Assembly (NCBI GenBank): GCA_026120035.1
Contig: JALRME010000001.1
Span: 3,547,909 to 3,611,908 of the forward strand
Length of the DNA: 64,000 nt
Source of the DNA: Coleophoma eucalyptorum
Lineage: Eukaryota > Ascomycota > Leotiomycetes > Helotiales > Dermateaceae
Direction: 5' to 3'
Position numbers and translations under genes: made by a program. The notes under the pieces were generated by a model. That model saw only the letters and a program-made list of their open reading frames with translations. It made no database searches and was not told the origin of the DNA. Positions 12,158-26,285 of the stretch are shown here, in pieces. Each line of letters opens with the position of its first letter. Positions within the stretch are counted from its first letter, which is position 1.

Positions 12158-13815
12158 ATGTTCAGTAGACAAATATACAAGCCGCCGCCATCTGGCTGGA
12201 CCAAGCGTGCACTAACGCACTGGGATTGTAGTGAGGTAAGCACTCCTTTTGTCTCGAACCCAATACCAAGTCATAGTTTAGTTTGGGTTATACACCATAC
12301 CGGCCGTAGGATGGCTCGTGCAAGGAACGCCAGATGTCGAGTGGTTATCGTGCACGTTCAAAGCAGCAATTACAAGCCGAGCTCCATGGCTTAGAGGACG
12401 CCTTGCGAGGACTGAAAGTGGATCTGTAAGGCGCATATACCCAGAAGCTTCTACAGATTTCGTATTGATCTACCTCAGCCTCGGTATGAAGTCCACGTTC
12501 CGCCATTGCAAAGTGACATAGAATTCCTCTACGTGAGCGCAACGGAAGTTATAGACCCGATTATAACCAGAGTACCGTATCAACCATATGGTTCAACGGA
12601 ACATCTAGCAACGTACCGACCAGCCGGCCTCGATCCTGAGATCTTCACTCCACAGCTCAAAGCAAGTGGTGGCGTCGATGGCTACATTGCGAGGAATGAG
12701 CCCCTAATGCGAATGCACTTCACAAAAGGCCCTGATGCTACCATTATCTGCTTCTCATGGTCACACTGCTTATTTGATGGGCTGGGCTGGGCTAGTCTGG
12801 TAGAGGCTTGGAAGAAGGAGATGGACAGTGCTCCGGGAAAACTTGTAAGTTTCTAGTCCTTTATCAGAAACTTGATCAAGATCTCAGCCGACAATTTCTT
12901 CAAGGCAATTGATTCAATGTCAGAAAAACCAGAAGATTTTTTCCAATTTACAGATGAAGTGAACCTGGATCCTAACTGGGCGCCAACTGGATGGATTCCA
13001 GCCACAATAAGAATGTGGGCACAGCTAATCTCCACGTTCTTGAAAAATAAATACTTCTACCAACCATTAGTATATAGCACAATCATGATTCCAAAATGGA
13101 TAGTTGAGCAATGGAAAACAGAAGCGAAGCATGAACTACCCAAAGATACTTATGTCTCTAGCACTGACCTTGTCTTTGCATGGTATGTCAAGGTACGCTT
13201 ACCTCCCCAATAAAATTCGACTAGCTGAGATTGGGAACACTGACAAGTTCTAAGCATTACACATCTCCGTATCCAGCAAGTGAGCAAATAACTATAATTT
13301 CAACGATCTGCTTGCGGATGCGCTGCCCTCAATTTCCAGCCCATCGCATGACAAATACCTCAACATCATATGTCCTTCCAGACCATCTCTCGGTGCTTGA
13401 CCTCCAACGGCTTTCTGTCCCTCAAATTGCGCTTGCTTTCCGCCGTGCAACAAATTATTATGGCGACCAGGATAATGTCCTCCGAGAGTTGACTTTCGAG
13501 TACCGCAGAGTCCGTGATGCAAATGGACGACGGAGCATGTTACCCTTGGCCAATCCTAAAAACAAATTCTTGCTGTTTGACTCACTTGCAGGATTCGATT
13601 TGGAAAAAATAGACTTCACTAAAAGGGTTCGGGGTGTGAGGGGCGAGGAGGTTAAGACATTAACAAAGCTTTTGTACTTTGGAGATGGCATGCAATTCAT
13701 GACCAATGATTCTATGGGAGGGTTTCGAATTTCGGGTGGGATGCCAAAAATCTGCTTTGAGAGTATAAAAAAAGCTTTGGAAAAGGAAGTTAGGGTTCTA
13801 AAGGCAAAACTTTAG
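12158..13815 (+). pseudogene. Decayed BAHD-type acyltransferase
   Basis: Recognisable pieces of a fungal acyltransferase of the trichothecene 3-O-acetyltransferase/BAHD type, which moves an acyl group from CoA to an alcohol. The catalytic HxxxDG motif is present as HCLFDG near 12768-12785. A C-terminal half rich in family features follows, including SVPQIALAFRRA. The reading frame breaks in at least three places. Between 12425 and 12457 the frame changes with no plausible intron (the only GT..AG pair is 31 nt and out of phase). A TGA at 13281-13283 interrupts the frame that reads NDLLADALPS. The frame changes again near 13368, just before SYVLPDHLS. Credible introns lie at about 12231-12309, 12845-12888 and 13193-13224. 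Sequencing error or unusual splicing could explain some of these breaks, but three together point to a dead gene. Confidence 0.6.
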
Positions 13816-14990
13816 TATGATAGCTTAAAGCCTTTCTCTCCATAAGAATCTTCACGCTTAATATGCTTGATCAAAAGATCGTCTGAGGTGTACCGTTCGT
13901 ACCATAAGAATTCGACAGCAGGAAGGGTCTAGAAACACTACAATCCTAAACTCAGCTTGCTTAGAAATGACAGTCTGCCATGACGCTTCCCCTAAAATAT
14001 GATTACCTGTTCAAACTTACATTGAAGTCGTATACAGCTTGATGATTGCGGTTGCCTGCACTAGCATCTTATGGCTCCGATTAGCAAAAGTAGCTTAGCT
14101 TTCGTACCTATGAACTCAACTAGAGCTTGTAAATGATCCTTTATTATTTTTCAGGCTTTCCCTTTAGAATTATACGTAATAATATGAGGCCATGTGCGTA
14201 TTAGAACATAAATTGCTGCGAGCGGTAGGTGTCGTATGTGTGTGGTTTCATTAGCAGTGACGGCAAAGTAAGACGGAAACGAAGTCGGCTAACTAGTTTG
14301 TATTCTCACACCATGCCTCTTCATGACGGGCAGAATTGCAGACCCATATACTTTGCTCCAGTGATTCCAAAACTCTTCTAGCAACCCAGGATTGCGTCAC
14401 ATCATTAAAGTCACTTTCACGAAATTTCGATAGCTCACGATGCTGTGGCGGTGCCAAAATTTATCTAAAAGATCCTGTTTATTGAATAATTTCAAGACAC
14501 TATTTAAGGGTTTTATATGTGGTGCAAGTATCCGGAGTTCCTCTTCCCAGAGGGAGTTTAACCGGAGGCGAGGTATGCTGAATTGATTAAGCCCGCCACT
14601 TTGCAGCAGTAGCTCATGTGCCTCTCCGGATTGACAGGTTCCGTCACTGAGACTGGTATTCATGCACGTCTAGTAGTGCTTACCCCTCGGACTGGCTGCA
14701 TGGAATGCCCTCCTTTATGGCCAAGTTGCTTGTCCCACGGTTCCCACAAGATGATGCACTTGTAAAATATGGAGAGGGTGCCAAGAATGTAACCCCTTTT
14801 GCTAGTAAGATAGTAATAGAATCAGTTGTAATAATTCAATTCCCAGGTTCACTGATAAATGGGTTTAAGATAAAACTTATTGGCACGCTACCTTTATCTC
14901 CATCTCTGAAGTTTGAGAAGATAGAACAGTCAAAACTTATAGAAAATTGAAATCATAAGAAATGAATATCCCCCTTGAAATTTTTAAATC
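13816..14990. other. Intergenic region before the PKS 3' end
   Basis: 1.17 kb without a recognised gene. Two open frames, 14397-14663 on the minus strand and 14705-14950 on the plus strand, have no known motif and no clear gene structure. Confidence 0.4.
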
Positions 14991-17900
14991 TTAGTTCTTT
15001 ATCTCCTCCTTCCCTAGAAATCGTTCCTTTAGTCTTGCTATAACCGTAAACCCCAGACCCTCAATAGTCCCTCCATTCAGTATCTCCAGCGTACTAACCT
15101 CTATTGACATTCGCCTTCTTAACCAATTTCTCACCTCGATCGTGACCAAGCTATCCACACCAAGTGAATTCAAGCTCTTCTTGATGTCAAGCTCCTCGAT
15201 GGGCTGCAACATGAATTTGTAGATATAGATCCCAATTTCCTTTGTGAGAGTTTCAAGCGAACTAGAAAGTTCGAGCAGATGGGGAGAGAGATCAATTTCC
15301 TTGAAAAAAGCAGCAAGACTATCAGAAGTAGGGCTTTCTGTAGCTCTGGTGGAATTAGATTCAAGATTTCGCAAGATGTCAACACGTTTATCGTGTTTCC
15401 AAATCACGCGGTTGGAGGGCTCGGACATCGGCTTTGTGGCACGCAGGCCGATCGCAAGTTGGCTTCGCTCGACGAAGCTCGTGACTTTAGATTCCGTGGC
15501 CGGCGGAGGGTAGGACTGTAGAATAGATAAATGTAAAGCATTCAAGAGATCGTTCTCATGTAAGAACCACGTTCCGGCAGCTTTTAGACTGTCTTGGACA
15601 ACTGGATTGAGAGAGATGTATCCGATGTCGTCCATGGCACCAACATCAAGCACTGAAGCAGGTAGTCCTAATTTATGGCGATATTGGACAAAAGCATCCT
15701 GGAAGGCGTTGCCTGAGGCGTAATTTGTTTGATGAGCAATTCCAAAGCAGCCTGAAATGGAGCTAAAAAGCACAAAGAAGTCAAGATTTGTACCAATAAG
15801 GGCTTTGTGTAGATTCCAGGTTCCGTCAACTTTTGGTCCAACAGCTGCTTTCCAATCATCATGGCTCATGTTAAAAATCTTCTCGTCTTGTAAGACCATA
15901 GCCATCTGAATCACTCCAGCAATTGGCTTTGATGCTTTCTTGACTACATTTTCGACATCTTCGAGATTGGTGATATCTCCAGGAATTGCTTGGACAGAGC
16001 ATCCTTGAATTTCTAGTTCGCGAATGAATGCTTGGTCTTCGTTCTTTTTCCCAGCGGATCGAGAGATGTAGATTATATTTCTTGCTCCACACTCAACCAA
16101 CCAAGTAGATACGGCATTACCAAGACCTCCCAATCCACCAGCGAGAAGATATGAGACTTCACCACGAAGTTTCAAATTCTGAGGCATGGTGGTTATCGGG
16201 AGCTTGTCCTGGTCATTGGGAATTCTCACCACAATTTTGCCAATATGTACTCCTTGTTGCATGTATCTGAATGCCTCCTCGCAATTGGCGGCGTCAAATG
16301 TCGTGATCGGTGAAATCGCCTTGATGTGCCCCTGTTTATAGAAAGTAATTAATTCCTCGAGTAACCTTGATTGTTAGTAGATGGAGAATTCACATTTTGA
16401 ATAGATCTTACTCGTGATATAGATCCGGCAAAGTTGCCAAATCTACTCCAATGAAGCTTCTATTTGCCTCGAACAGATTCATGTCGAGTTGGGCCCTCCC
16501 AATAAAATCTCGCTTTCCGATTTCAATCATCTTTATGAGGTCAGTGGGTAGAGACTTGAAATTGTTGGTTGTCATTTACCTTTCCACGGAGGGCGACGCA
16601 TTTCCAGGAAGTATGAAGCAACTCGCCAGACAAGGAATTCAATACAATATCTGCGCCATGATTAGATGTCTCACGCATCAAATCCTGTAGGAATGATGCA
16701 TCCCGGGAGTGAAAGATATGATTGCGAGGTATCCCGAAAGTCTCCATAAGATATCGTACTTTCTCATCGTTCCCAACAGTACAGTAAATCTATTGCTAAT
16801 CAGTTTCATTATTCTGGTCAATAATTGGACCATACCTCTGATCCAATCATCTGGCATATCTGAATTGCTGCAATGCCAATACCGCCACAGGCGGACTGAA
16901 TCAGGATTGTTTGAGCCTTCTGGATATTTGCAACTTTGAGTAGAGCATGAATAACAGTAACATAAACACAAGGCATCGTCGCAGCATCCTCAAATGCGAG
17001 CGAATCGGGAATTTTGACCACATGGTCTGCTATGCTGATTGTTTGGGTGGAGAAGAGATTTTGTCCCATGGTCATGACTCTATCCCCAGCCTGTAAATCC
17101 TTGACGTTGGATCCAATTCCTAAGATAATACCAGAACCTTCCAACCCCAAACCGGCAAAATCAGTATCAATGAGCCCCATTGCAACCAAAATATCGCGGA
17201 AGTTCAAACCTACGCACCGAGGAGCGATCAGTACCTCATCGGTTCCAAGAGCCGTTGAGGAGTATGGAGTCCATTTTAGGGAGGCAATTAATCCTGGTCG
17301 ACCAATACAAAGCTTCAAGGGATGCTGGCCTTCATTCGATGTTATTGAAAGTTCTTTAACTACATTGGTCCAATGATAACGCCCGGTGTTGACAACATTA
17401 TCTTTCAGGATATATTCAAAATCTGGCAAGGCATCAGAAGATGTCATTTGTAGCTTACTAAAAACATCAGAGACGGCTTTTGATGCGGTAAAGCCAAGGA
17501 CATCTAATTCCAGTGTAGCAAAAAGCATGGAAAGTTCAGACCGAATGGCTCGAGCGAAGCCCAGAGCTTGGCTGAATCGAGGATCGTCGGAATCAATCTG
17601 TGAGGAACGAGTTACCCATAAGAAATTGCGAGTTCCAACATCCACGAGAACTTCTTTGATATCTTCGAGTCCCTGAGAGGTAAGGCCATAAATGAACGGA
17701 GTCTCCAGTTCAAGGAGAGATATAACATCCTGGTACTGAGGTATTGGGTCTCCAAATATGCATCTGTCTACGAGAAAACCCTCAGCCAGCAAGAAGTCCT
17801 CGATCTGCCGCACATAAGGAGAGTCTGTTTGAGACTCCAGATGAAGCAAGGTGGCAGCTCGGATTTCTTCGAGGAATCTGGGAGGATGTGCGATGATATT

Positions 17901-20900
17901 CATGCCCATGCGCCTCTCTGAATCAGGGTCATCATAGACAACAGCCTCAATAGGAGCAAACCCTGAAGCACGCAATTCTGAATCCCAACGTTCAACAGAT
18001 ACACTTGGTGCCATTGGACGACCGTCAGCTTCCCCCAACCACCAGCCCGGCAAGATTCCCATAATCAAACTATTGAGCCCGGAAGCTGAAGGTGCGAGCT
18101 CTTGGAGGAATAACCGACCACGGGGAGTAAGCAACTTCCGGACATGTGTCAAGGTGGTCTTGAGTGTTGGTGTGGCATGGATGACATTGGATGCAATGAT
18201 AAGATCAAAACTTCCCAATTCGAAACTTTGCTCAGTTGGCTCTTTGCTAACGTCAAGGACTCTGTATTGCATGCCTGAAAATGCTGCAAAACGCTCTTTG
18301 GCGGTTGCAAAGAATCCGGAGGAGATATCTGTATAACTATGTAAAGTTAGATTTGACTAGCAAATTTTCTTATGAGATGAACTTGCGTATATGAAGAGTA
18401 CAACTGTTCACCACTAACAGATGTGAGAGCTTGAAGTGCAATAATGGTTGTTCCTCCTGTGCCTGCACCTATCTCGAGAATCTTCATGGTAGGATTTGAA
18501 TGACCCAAAGCAGCAAAAAGTGGAGCCGAGTCAACTCTATCAGCGGTTAAGTTATAAACGTTAGTCAAGCCGTTATCTCGTATGTAAATTTCTAATGCTT
18601 CAGTACTGCCAGAAAAGCACCCAACACAATTATCAAGGAGCCGGGAGATGAGTTCAGCTGCAGGAGCAAATTCGTTATCCTCTAGCTCGATTCTTAGGTC
18701 TGAAATCCGTGATTGCCGCTCTTCTGTGGTGAGATTGACGAGAAATTTGGCGTTCCTGATGAGTTTATTCTCTCCTTTACGGGCCTCTTCAATGTGGCCA
18801 TCAATCCATTTGCTGAATTTAATCATATGATCGGCACAGAAGTTTCCTTCCAGCTGTCTGATCTGCTGTTGAATTTCAGTCGCACAGAGGAGAGCATAAG
18901 TCTCAACCTCTTCAATTGCCTGTGGATCTCTCTTACCAACAACCATTAAATCTTCGACCTTGACGAAATCTATGTCTGGCCTCCAATGAAGCCTTGCTCC
19001 TGCCACTGTGTCTGCATCTTTGTTGTAGCTGTCATCTTCCAGCGGGGAAAACTTGCAACCCGTGAGAGATAGCACCAGTTGCTCATCTTGCATCACAATG
19101 GCTTCTCCTCGGACAGTACCGGAAGAGTTACTGGCTGCTGCAATGACCTCAGCTTTGAGTGCAGAACCATTATTTTGATTTTGAACGTAAATGTGCTCGA
19201 TTTGGGTGGGAACAACGAGCCTGGTCATCTTGCGAGAGAGTCCCTCATGAGGCGCAAATAGGAACAGCTGGAGACCTAAAAACAATGAGTCTTCAATTTT
19301 CTAAGAGGCAGAGAATTTGTAATAACAAGAGATGTGGTAATTCTTACAGTGATCAATTGTTGTGGGATGTAGCTGGTAGGCAGATTCGCTCTTCATAGGG
19401 GCCGCTAAACTTGCGGCTGCGGTCATTCTACTAGGCATTACAGAAATCTCGGTCAACCCCCGAAATGTCTCTCCGTAGTTAAGTCCTAAGCCCTTCATTG
19501 TTGTATATGGTGAAGCGACCTTCCTAGGCAGTGGTCTAATGTGACAAACTCGATTGACTGACTGTGTTTGGGTGTCCTGTGCCGCCCTCACTTGACCAGT
19601 GCAGTGTTTCGTCCAAGTATTTCCATTGTGAGATGAGATGGAGAACTCGTACCAACTGCTATCAAGTGTTGTGGTGAGGTGGACTGGCCTCAAAGCAGTG
19701 ATAATCTCGGCGCCATGGGAATCTTGAAGAACCAAACCAGTTTGGATGTTTAGATTTCTGATACTGTAGTCATTTTCATGGGAGATTTGGCGAATTGCTT
19801 CTCCAATCATGGAAATATAGCCCGCGCAAGGAAAGACGATATCGCCGAGTACATTATGGTCTTGTACCCAAGCTACATCCACGAGCCGAAGCAAATTCCG
19901 CCAGGTTGGCTCGAAATTGTTACCCTCTAGGATACGGGACCCTAAGATCTCGTGGTGTGGGAACTTGCGAAACCTCCTGTAAGATGTTAGTGCACACATA
20001 ATACAAGGTCATTCAGACTCTGCAGGTTTGCATGCTCACCATTCCTTCGTGATTCGACTCTCATTCCAGTATGAAGTCTCATGGCGCCATGGGTACAATG
20101 GCAAATCCGTCAAGTTTTGCCCCTTGGGGTTGAGCGGCCCAAAATCCATCGGAACTGCATTTAAATACAGCTTGCCAACCGACTCGAGCAAGCTGATCGT
20201 TGAATCTTTTCCTCGTACTAAAGTTGAGTTGTAAGTGAGCTCATCCTTATAAGATACTGCCTTAAAAATCTGTCGCAGTGGTCCTGCCAACGCTGGATGG
20301 GGACCAATCTCTAGGAAAAGCTGGTTTCCTGTCTGACTATCAAGGCAAGACCTTACTGCCGAGTAAAATTTGACAGGCAATTCAAGATTCTGACGCCAAT
20401 ATGTACGGCCGAACGCTGCGGTTTTGACTTGCTTTCCGAAAACACTTGAGTAAAATGGTATTGCTGGTGCCCGTCCGACGACATGTGGTCGTATCAAATC
20501 CTCATAGACATCACCTACTTCAACCATATGGTGCGAATGGTAAGCCATGCCGCCAGTATTAATGCGACGGGCAAATATATTTGGGTCGTCGTATTTCAAT
20601 AGCTTAATGACACCGTCAACCTTGTCCTCGTCTCCAGAGAGAGTTACGCTGACAGGACTGTTCTCGCATGCCACAACAACTCCTTTTTCAAGGTAGAGGC
20701 AGGCTTCAGCTTTCCCTAGCCCTACAGCTGCCATCGCCCCACGATTTTTGCAGCGCTTTGCGACTAGACCCCGATAGTACGCGATGACAACGGCTTCTTC
20801 AGCAGTGAGAGCATTAGCGGCATAAGCTGCTGCAATTTCACCGCTGCTGTGGCCCATCACAGCAGCAGGGGAAATACCCATACTTCTCAAAAAATTCACT

Positions 20901-23166
20901 AGAGAAATTTGAATTGCAGTCAATAATGGCTGCGCATATAATGCATCTTCTAAGTTGCTGTCCGGGCTGGATTTGGTCAACTCGTCCTCAAGATTCCATT
21001 TCGGAGCATCTGGCAATGTGGCTAGTACATTGGATAAAGCTCGAATATCTGCTTGAAAATTTGGGAAGTCTTCCATCAACTCCTTCCCCATAGATGGCCA
21101 TTGAGCTCCTTGCCCGGTGAATACAAAGTTGATTTGTGGGGTTGACTTCATTCTATCCGCAATGTTCGCTTCCGGAAAAGCACTTCCATCAGTCACGCTG
21201 AAAGCTCGCTGTGCCAGATGCTCTCGTCGCATGCACAACGTATATGCCAAATCTCCTAATCGCCTCGGATGTTTGGCAGCATACTCTTGAGTATCAGCAA
21301 CTCTCTTTCTTAGTGAGTCACCATGCGCAGCGGAGAAAACTAGTAACTTGGGCCGTTGGACTGTGTGTCCATTTGTCACATCTCCATTCATTGCACCTTT
21401 CTTAGTATCGATACCAAAAGATGCCGCTGAGTCGATAATAGCGTGTGCATTTGACCCTCCAATCCCAAAACAATTAACACTAACACGTTCGAGTCGATTC
21501 TCAGGCCAAGTTATTGGGTCAACAGGGATCGTCATATTATGCTTCTCGAAAGGAATATGGGGATTTGGCGTTTTGAAATTTATATTTGGGGGGATGGTCC
21601 TGTGTTCTAAAGCCATGACGGCTTTGATCACACTTGAGATACCAGAAGCGCCCTCTGAATGACCGCAATTAGGCTTTATGCTTCCAATGTATACGCCTCG
21701 TTGGCTACCGAATAGCTTCCCAATTGCCTCGAGTTCTAAAGGATCTCCAGTTTGCGTGCCAGTACCATGACATTCTACAAATGGTGTGTCTGTAAAATCA
21801 TCCAGTTGAGCTGTTCTATATGCTTGCCGTATCAACAATTCATGACCTTCTGGGCTCGGATTTGTCATTCCGTTACTTCGACCATCGGAATTGCTCGAGG
21901 TAGCTCGGATTACAGCTCGAATCCGATCATTATCTCGAACTGCATCGCTCAATTTTTTGATTAATATTGCATTAATAGCTTCACCACGAGCGTAACCATT
22001 TGCAGAAGCATCAAAAGTTCTACTTTCACCAGTAGGTGAAAGAACACCTGCCTCGCTCTGTGCGATGGTCATAGTCGGTGAAATTATAAGATTTGTCCCA
22101 GCTACGATCGCCGAGGAACACTCTCCACTGAGAAGAGCTTCACGGGCCTGAGAAGAACCAGCTGTGAGCGAACGAATAAATAATATGAAGAACTAGCCTC
22201 CCTATAGATTGGTAACAAATCTCTGGAAAATGAAATTTGCAACTTACTTCATGGAGACCAATCATTGAGGAGGCACAAGCGGCCTTTATAGTTAAACTGC
22301 ATACACAATAAGCTCTGTGGTCTTCACTGCTAGCTTCATACACCACCTATGACCATCATGTGCACTCGCATTGTGTAGGGAACATTTAACGACCTCCTTG
22401 AATACCTTGATAACCAGAAATTTCCACGTTTACTAAAGAGTTATTGAACATACCTAGGACCTTTCAGATTATATTCGTAGGAGACACGATTCGATATCGC
22501 AAAGTCACCAGTACCAGTAATATTGAACACGCCACTTCGCTGAACATCTTTCGCTTTGAGATCTAGCCAGTCCTAATATAATCAGTCCTACTCTGGTCAA
22601 CTCAACCCGAAGGTGTAACGACTCACATCGCCCCAGGTGCCAACAAAAACACCTGTATTTGTTCCTCGCCAGTTCTTCTGTCCCGCACTTTCCATGCACT
22701 CAAACACGACTTCAAGTAACATGCGCTGTTGTGGGTCCAGTGCCTCTACTTCTGCCTTACTCATTGTGAAAAATGAGGTGTCGAAAAGGTCCAGACCATC
22801 ATGGTTAGCGAGGTAGTGGCCATGTTGTAGGTTGACACTATTTGCCTGCTTCGTTTCGCTATAAAAACCATCAATATTATAGCGATCTGCTGGAACGAGG
22901 CATCTAGTTGTCTCTTTACGGATCAGGAGTTTCCATAGATCTTCCGGCGTGTGTATGCCGCCTGGGAGACGCAGAGCCATGCCCACAATTGCTACTGGCT
23001 CAGGTGGACCGTGAACTTTACTTGATATAGACCCATTCTGATTAACATGGCCATCGGCATGACAATTGATGAGATGCTCTGTAAAGTTCTGTAGATACGA
23101 ATTTCCATTCGTCATAGGCCCCATGTCTGCACGGCCATTGGGCTCTTCGATAGATGGTATTGCCAT
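14991..23166 (-). CDS. Highly reducing polyketide synthase (KS-AT-DH-MT-ER-KR-ACP)
   Basis: An iterative type I PKS of roughly 2,550 residues with about ten introns. Domain order from the N-terminus: KS, with the active cysteine in IKAACASS and histidines in ECHGTGT and CGHSEG; AT, with VFTGQGAQW and GHSSG; DH, with [10 protein letters not shown] and TTIDHCLQL; C-methyltransferase, with [11 protein letters not shown], with the nucleotide-binding run [11 protein letters not shown], with [11 protein letters not shown] and the YASGN tyrosine; ACP, with [10 protein letters not shown] and a stop soon after. Every reductive domain keeps its key motif, so a fully reduced, methyl-branched chain is expected. 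It has no thioesterase, reductase or cAT domain, so release must be done in trans. The start at 23166 leaves about 55 residues before the KS (PEPVAIVGM). Splicing of KS exons was checked by continuity around 22150-22640. Confidence 0.93.
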
Positions 23167-24462
23167 TGCATGTAAATTGAAGACTGAACTTGGTTAACAA
23201 AATAACTGGTGGTCAAATTTCCCTGTCAAACATCGGAAAACAGGAAGCATACAAATATAATATACTGATATAAAAAAGCTACATGGTAAATAATTGCCCT
23301 ATGTAGTCAAGCAAGCAGGGTGGCTATTGAAGATTCTGTGGCTTAGCAGGACCGCAACCATAACAATGAATGTATTGAAGTACTTTGGCGTTAGCTTGCT
23401 TATTGTCTTGTGCATAGGGAAACCCCCAGGGATCTGGTTGATAGGATCCAATCCTAGCGGTTTGAAACGGAGGGTGAGCATCCGAATTATCAGTGAGACG
23501 AGGGCGCACGTCACAACCATTTCGAGACTTTTACCTAAAAAATATTCATGGCATGGGATAGCTTGTCAGTCAAGCCATAATAAACTTGGGAAGAATAGAT
23601 AATCCATTTTCGTGCCCGCGCGTCTGACTTCAAGAGCATACAAATAGGCTGAATACGGGGAAGTTGTGGGACCACTAGGTTATGCGAGCTGCTGGTGCAT
23701 ACGGCATCAACATAGCTATTGCCAAGCGAAATAAACCAGACGGCACAGTAGAATAGCGACAGCCTTGATATACCACAGCTCAATTTGACGTACATAAAAA
23801 GTCCAGCGGGCCGTTGACCCGCTAGTATTTAGAATATCCCTATCATGCAATAGCTAGACACGAATGATATACAGACGACCAACTATACAACCTCTGTACA
23901 AAGCATATCACTTCAACCAATCCTAGGATCTGCCTACAATGGGAAAGTGATGCACGCCAAGACAGACACCTCTTTTTTTCAAAGTACACTAGTAGGTGGT
24001 TTGAGATCTTGTGTATTCGAACAGGACTGTTGGAATCATAGTAGAACTTCTAGGCTCAAGAAAAAACCAATATGAAATATTTGAACTTTTATTGATTCGG
24101 TTCATGAATTACCAGAATCTCATTTCGAATTTCAGGCCGAAACAAAACTTGACATCATATAATAAGAGAGGCACCTGGTAAATACTATAATAAGTGAAAG
24201 ATTGTATCCCTAGAGAGATGTCTGTATCTATATCTTTTAATTCCAGTTTCATGCTATCGACATAACTTGACATGCGACTAGAATTTTGCTTCATGGGAAG
24301 GCCGTTAATATAATTCCATACTCATGAGTCAATGGGTACGACAACTTAAGAAGTTCCAACCCTCGGAGACACTTACTGATCATATAGAGCCCTTCTAACC
24401 ACTATTCTTGCCCTGGTCTTTTCAGTGGACACTGACATAGAAGGAAAACGATAAAATGAAGC
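23167..24462. promoter_or_regulatory. PKS promoter and P450 3' region
   Basis: 1.3 kb between two minus-strand genes. On the minus strand a TATA-like run lies at about 23255-23278, some 90-110 bases before the PKS start. No gene is recognised; the open frame 23535-23795 has no motif. Confidence 0.45.
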
Positions 24463-26285
24463 CTACCATCCCGGTATTATCCTTATTTTGACATCCAACC
24501 CTTTCACAGGCCCCGTAGTGAAACCGCCTGCCGTTTCCAAGTTCTTTTCATCCATTTCATCTTTATCATTCAACTCAAACTCAAATCTGCCTACCCAAGC
24601 CGCCAAGAGGCAGGCAAATTCAGCGCGAGCAAAACCTTCACCGATACAATTTCTTGGCCCGTGGAAGAAGCTCATGACTCCAAAATTGCTCGTAGCACCG
24701 CCATTTGTTACATGCGATGATCCTAAGTCAGTGGCTGACATCCAACGATCTGGACGAAAGACATCTGCATCTTCCCCCCAAATGCTCTTGTCCCTATGGA
24801 TGGCCTTGAAGGGGATGATGATCGTCGTACCCTTGGGAATATGCTGTCCCAAAAGTGACGTGTCAACAGCTGCTTCTCGTTGAGTCCAGGCAAAAATGTC
24901 GTAGTAGCGGAGGATCTCGTTACAAACAGCCGTAAGATACGGAACTTGACTAATCTCAAAACTAGTCATATCACTCTCACCCACAGGTGACGGTAGGTGA
25001 GCACGAATTTCGGATCGCAGTCTCGATTGAACTTCAGGATGCTGACACAAGCCATAGCATGCCCAAGTCATTGATACGGCCGTTGTCTCATGCCCTGCCA
25101 AGAGGAATGTGGTGATCTGGTCAATAAGTGATTCTTCTTTAAAACCACCACTTTGAATAGCAACGGATAGGATGTCGATATCGGAGAGTTTCCCAGCCTC
25201 CAGTCTCTCGGATTTAGTCCGAATAAGTTGACGACATGTGTCGCGGATGACCTGCTTTGCGTGCTCCATCTCCTTGTTCTTCGGCAGCGGTAGACATTGC
25301 ACAACCCAGCCAAGTCTCATAGATCTCATTGCGAATACGACTGCTGATTGCCAGCTAGGCGCAAATAAAACATGGTAGGCTTGAACCAGTCTGTTGTTGT
25401 CTTTTTCTTTCCTTGCCTCGAAGTCCTGGCCCATTCCTGCTATGCCCATAATATCGAGAGTGATGGTCTTGAACCACCGTACCACATTAACCACCGCCTG
25501 ATCAGGGTCAACGGGATATGCAGAGCCGTTGGTAACTTTAGCTTTGCCTGCATTATTTTCTACTTCCACGGACACTTCTGCCACGAGTTCTTTGCTGAAC
25601 TTCCAGAACACTGGATACAACTCCATAATGTGTCTGTAAGCGAATGCAGGCATCATTGTTCTCTTTTGAAACTTGTGGACGTCGCCTTCAACGAACGGCA
25701 TTCCGGCGCCAAAAAAATAGATCAAAAGACGGGCAGCTTGCTTAGGTTTTTGAAATTGGTAACACTTTGCAACCAGCATCTCCCGAAGCGCGGCTGGTGA
25801 TAAGACTACTACACGTTCCATATTGAACATGTCAAGATAACGCATCAGCCCGGCATTGGGAATATCTCGAGCCCTATTGGCCTGTTAATCCAATCTCAGA
25901 ATATGAATGGTCGTTTTATTACCATTTTACCATTGGATGGCCACTCTTCTCGGACTTCAAGATGTTGAATTGACCCATGAATAAGGTATTTGCCTAGTGT
26001 AATTTGTAAGCTAGAGCGCTACGAAACACTACCTTCGTGTTATGGGCGCGAATTAATTATTTCGCAACTTACTTTCGGCCCTGGCAGATGTCGTAATGGG
26101 CTAAAATATCTTGGATAGAGTAAGACTAGATAGAGAACATAGCAGCAGGATTGGAGGATAAGTAGTTGTATAAAATCACCGACATGACTAGGTGGACCTA
26201 GAAGATACCGATATCGTGGGAAGTAATCTGCGAGCAGGTAGCTCGCACAGATTGCAACCATAAGAGCTTTTTTAAAAGGTGCCAT
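24463..26285 (-). CDS. Cytochrome P450 monooxygenase
   Basis: About 565 residues, three exons. The first exon carries two hydrophobic segments and ends in the proline-rich hinge LPGPK. A very short second exon (about 21 codons) leads into the main exon. Diagnostic motifs: I-helix AGHETT, ExxR as EILR, the FRPDRW element, and the heme-binding loop FFHGPRNCIGEG with its cysteine. All catalytic features are intact. It should be an ER-bound monooxygenase that hydroxylates or otherwise oxidises the PKS product. The start ATG at 26285 precedes a normal membrane anchor. It shares a divergent promoter with the hydrolase at 26972, which favours co-expression. Confidence 0.93.

Noticed and set aside
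12426..12456. A 31-nt GTAAGG..ACAG stretch as an intron in the acyltransferase
   Set aside because: Too short for a fungal intron and it does not restore the right reading frame.
14397..14950. Two open frames downstream of the acyltransferase
   Set aside because: No recognised motif, and no splice pattern that extends them.
15244..22000. Plus-strand open frames inside the PKS
   Set aside because: They are antisense shadows of the PKS coding sequence.
22150..22640. Apparently broken KS domain in the PKS
   Set aside because: Three short introns restore [23 protein letters not shown] and LHEAREALL in one frame.
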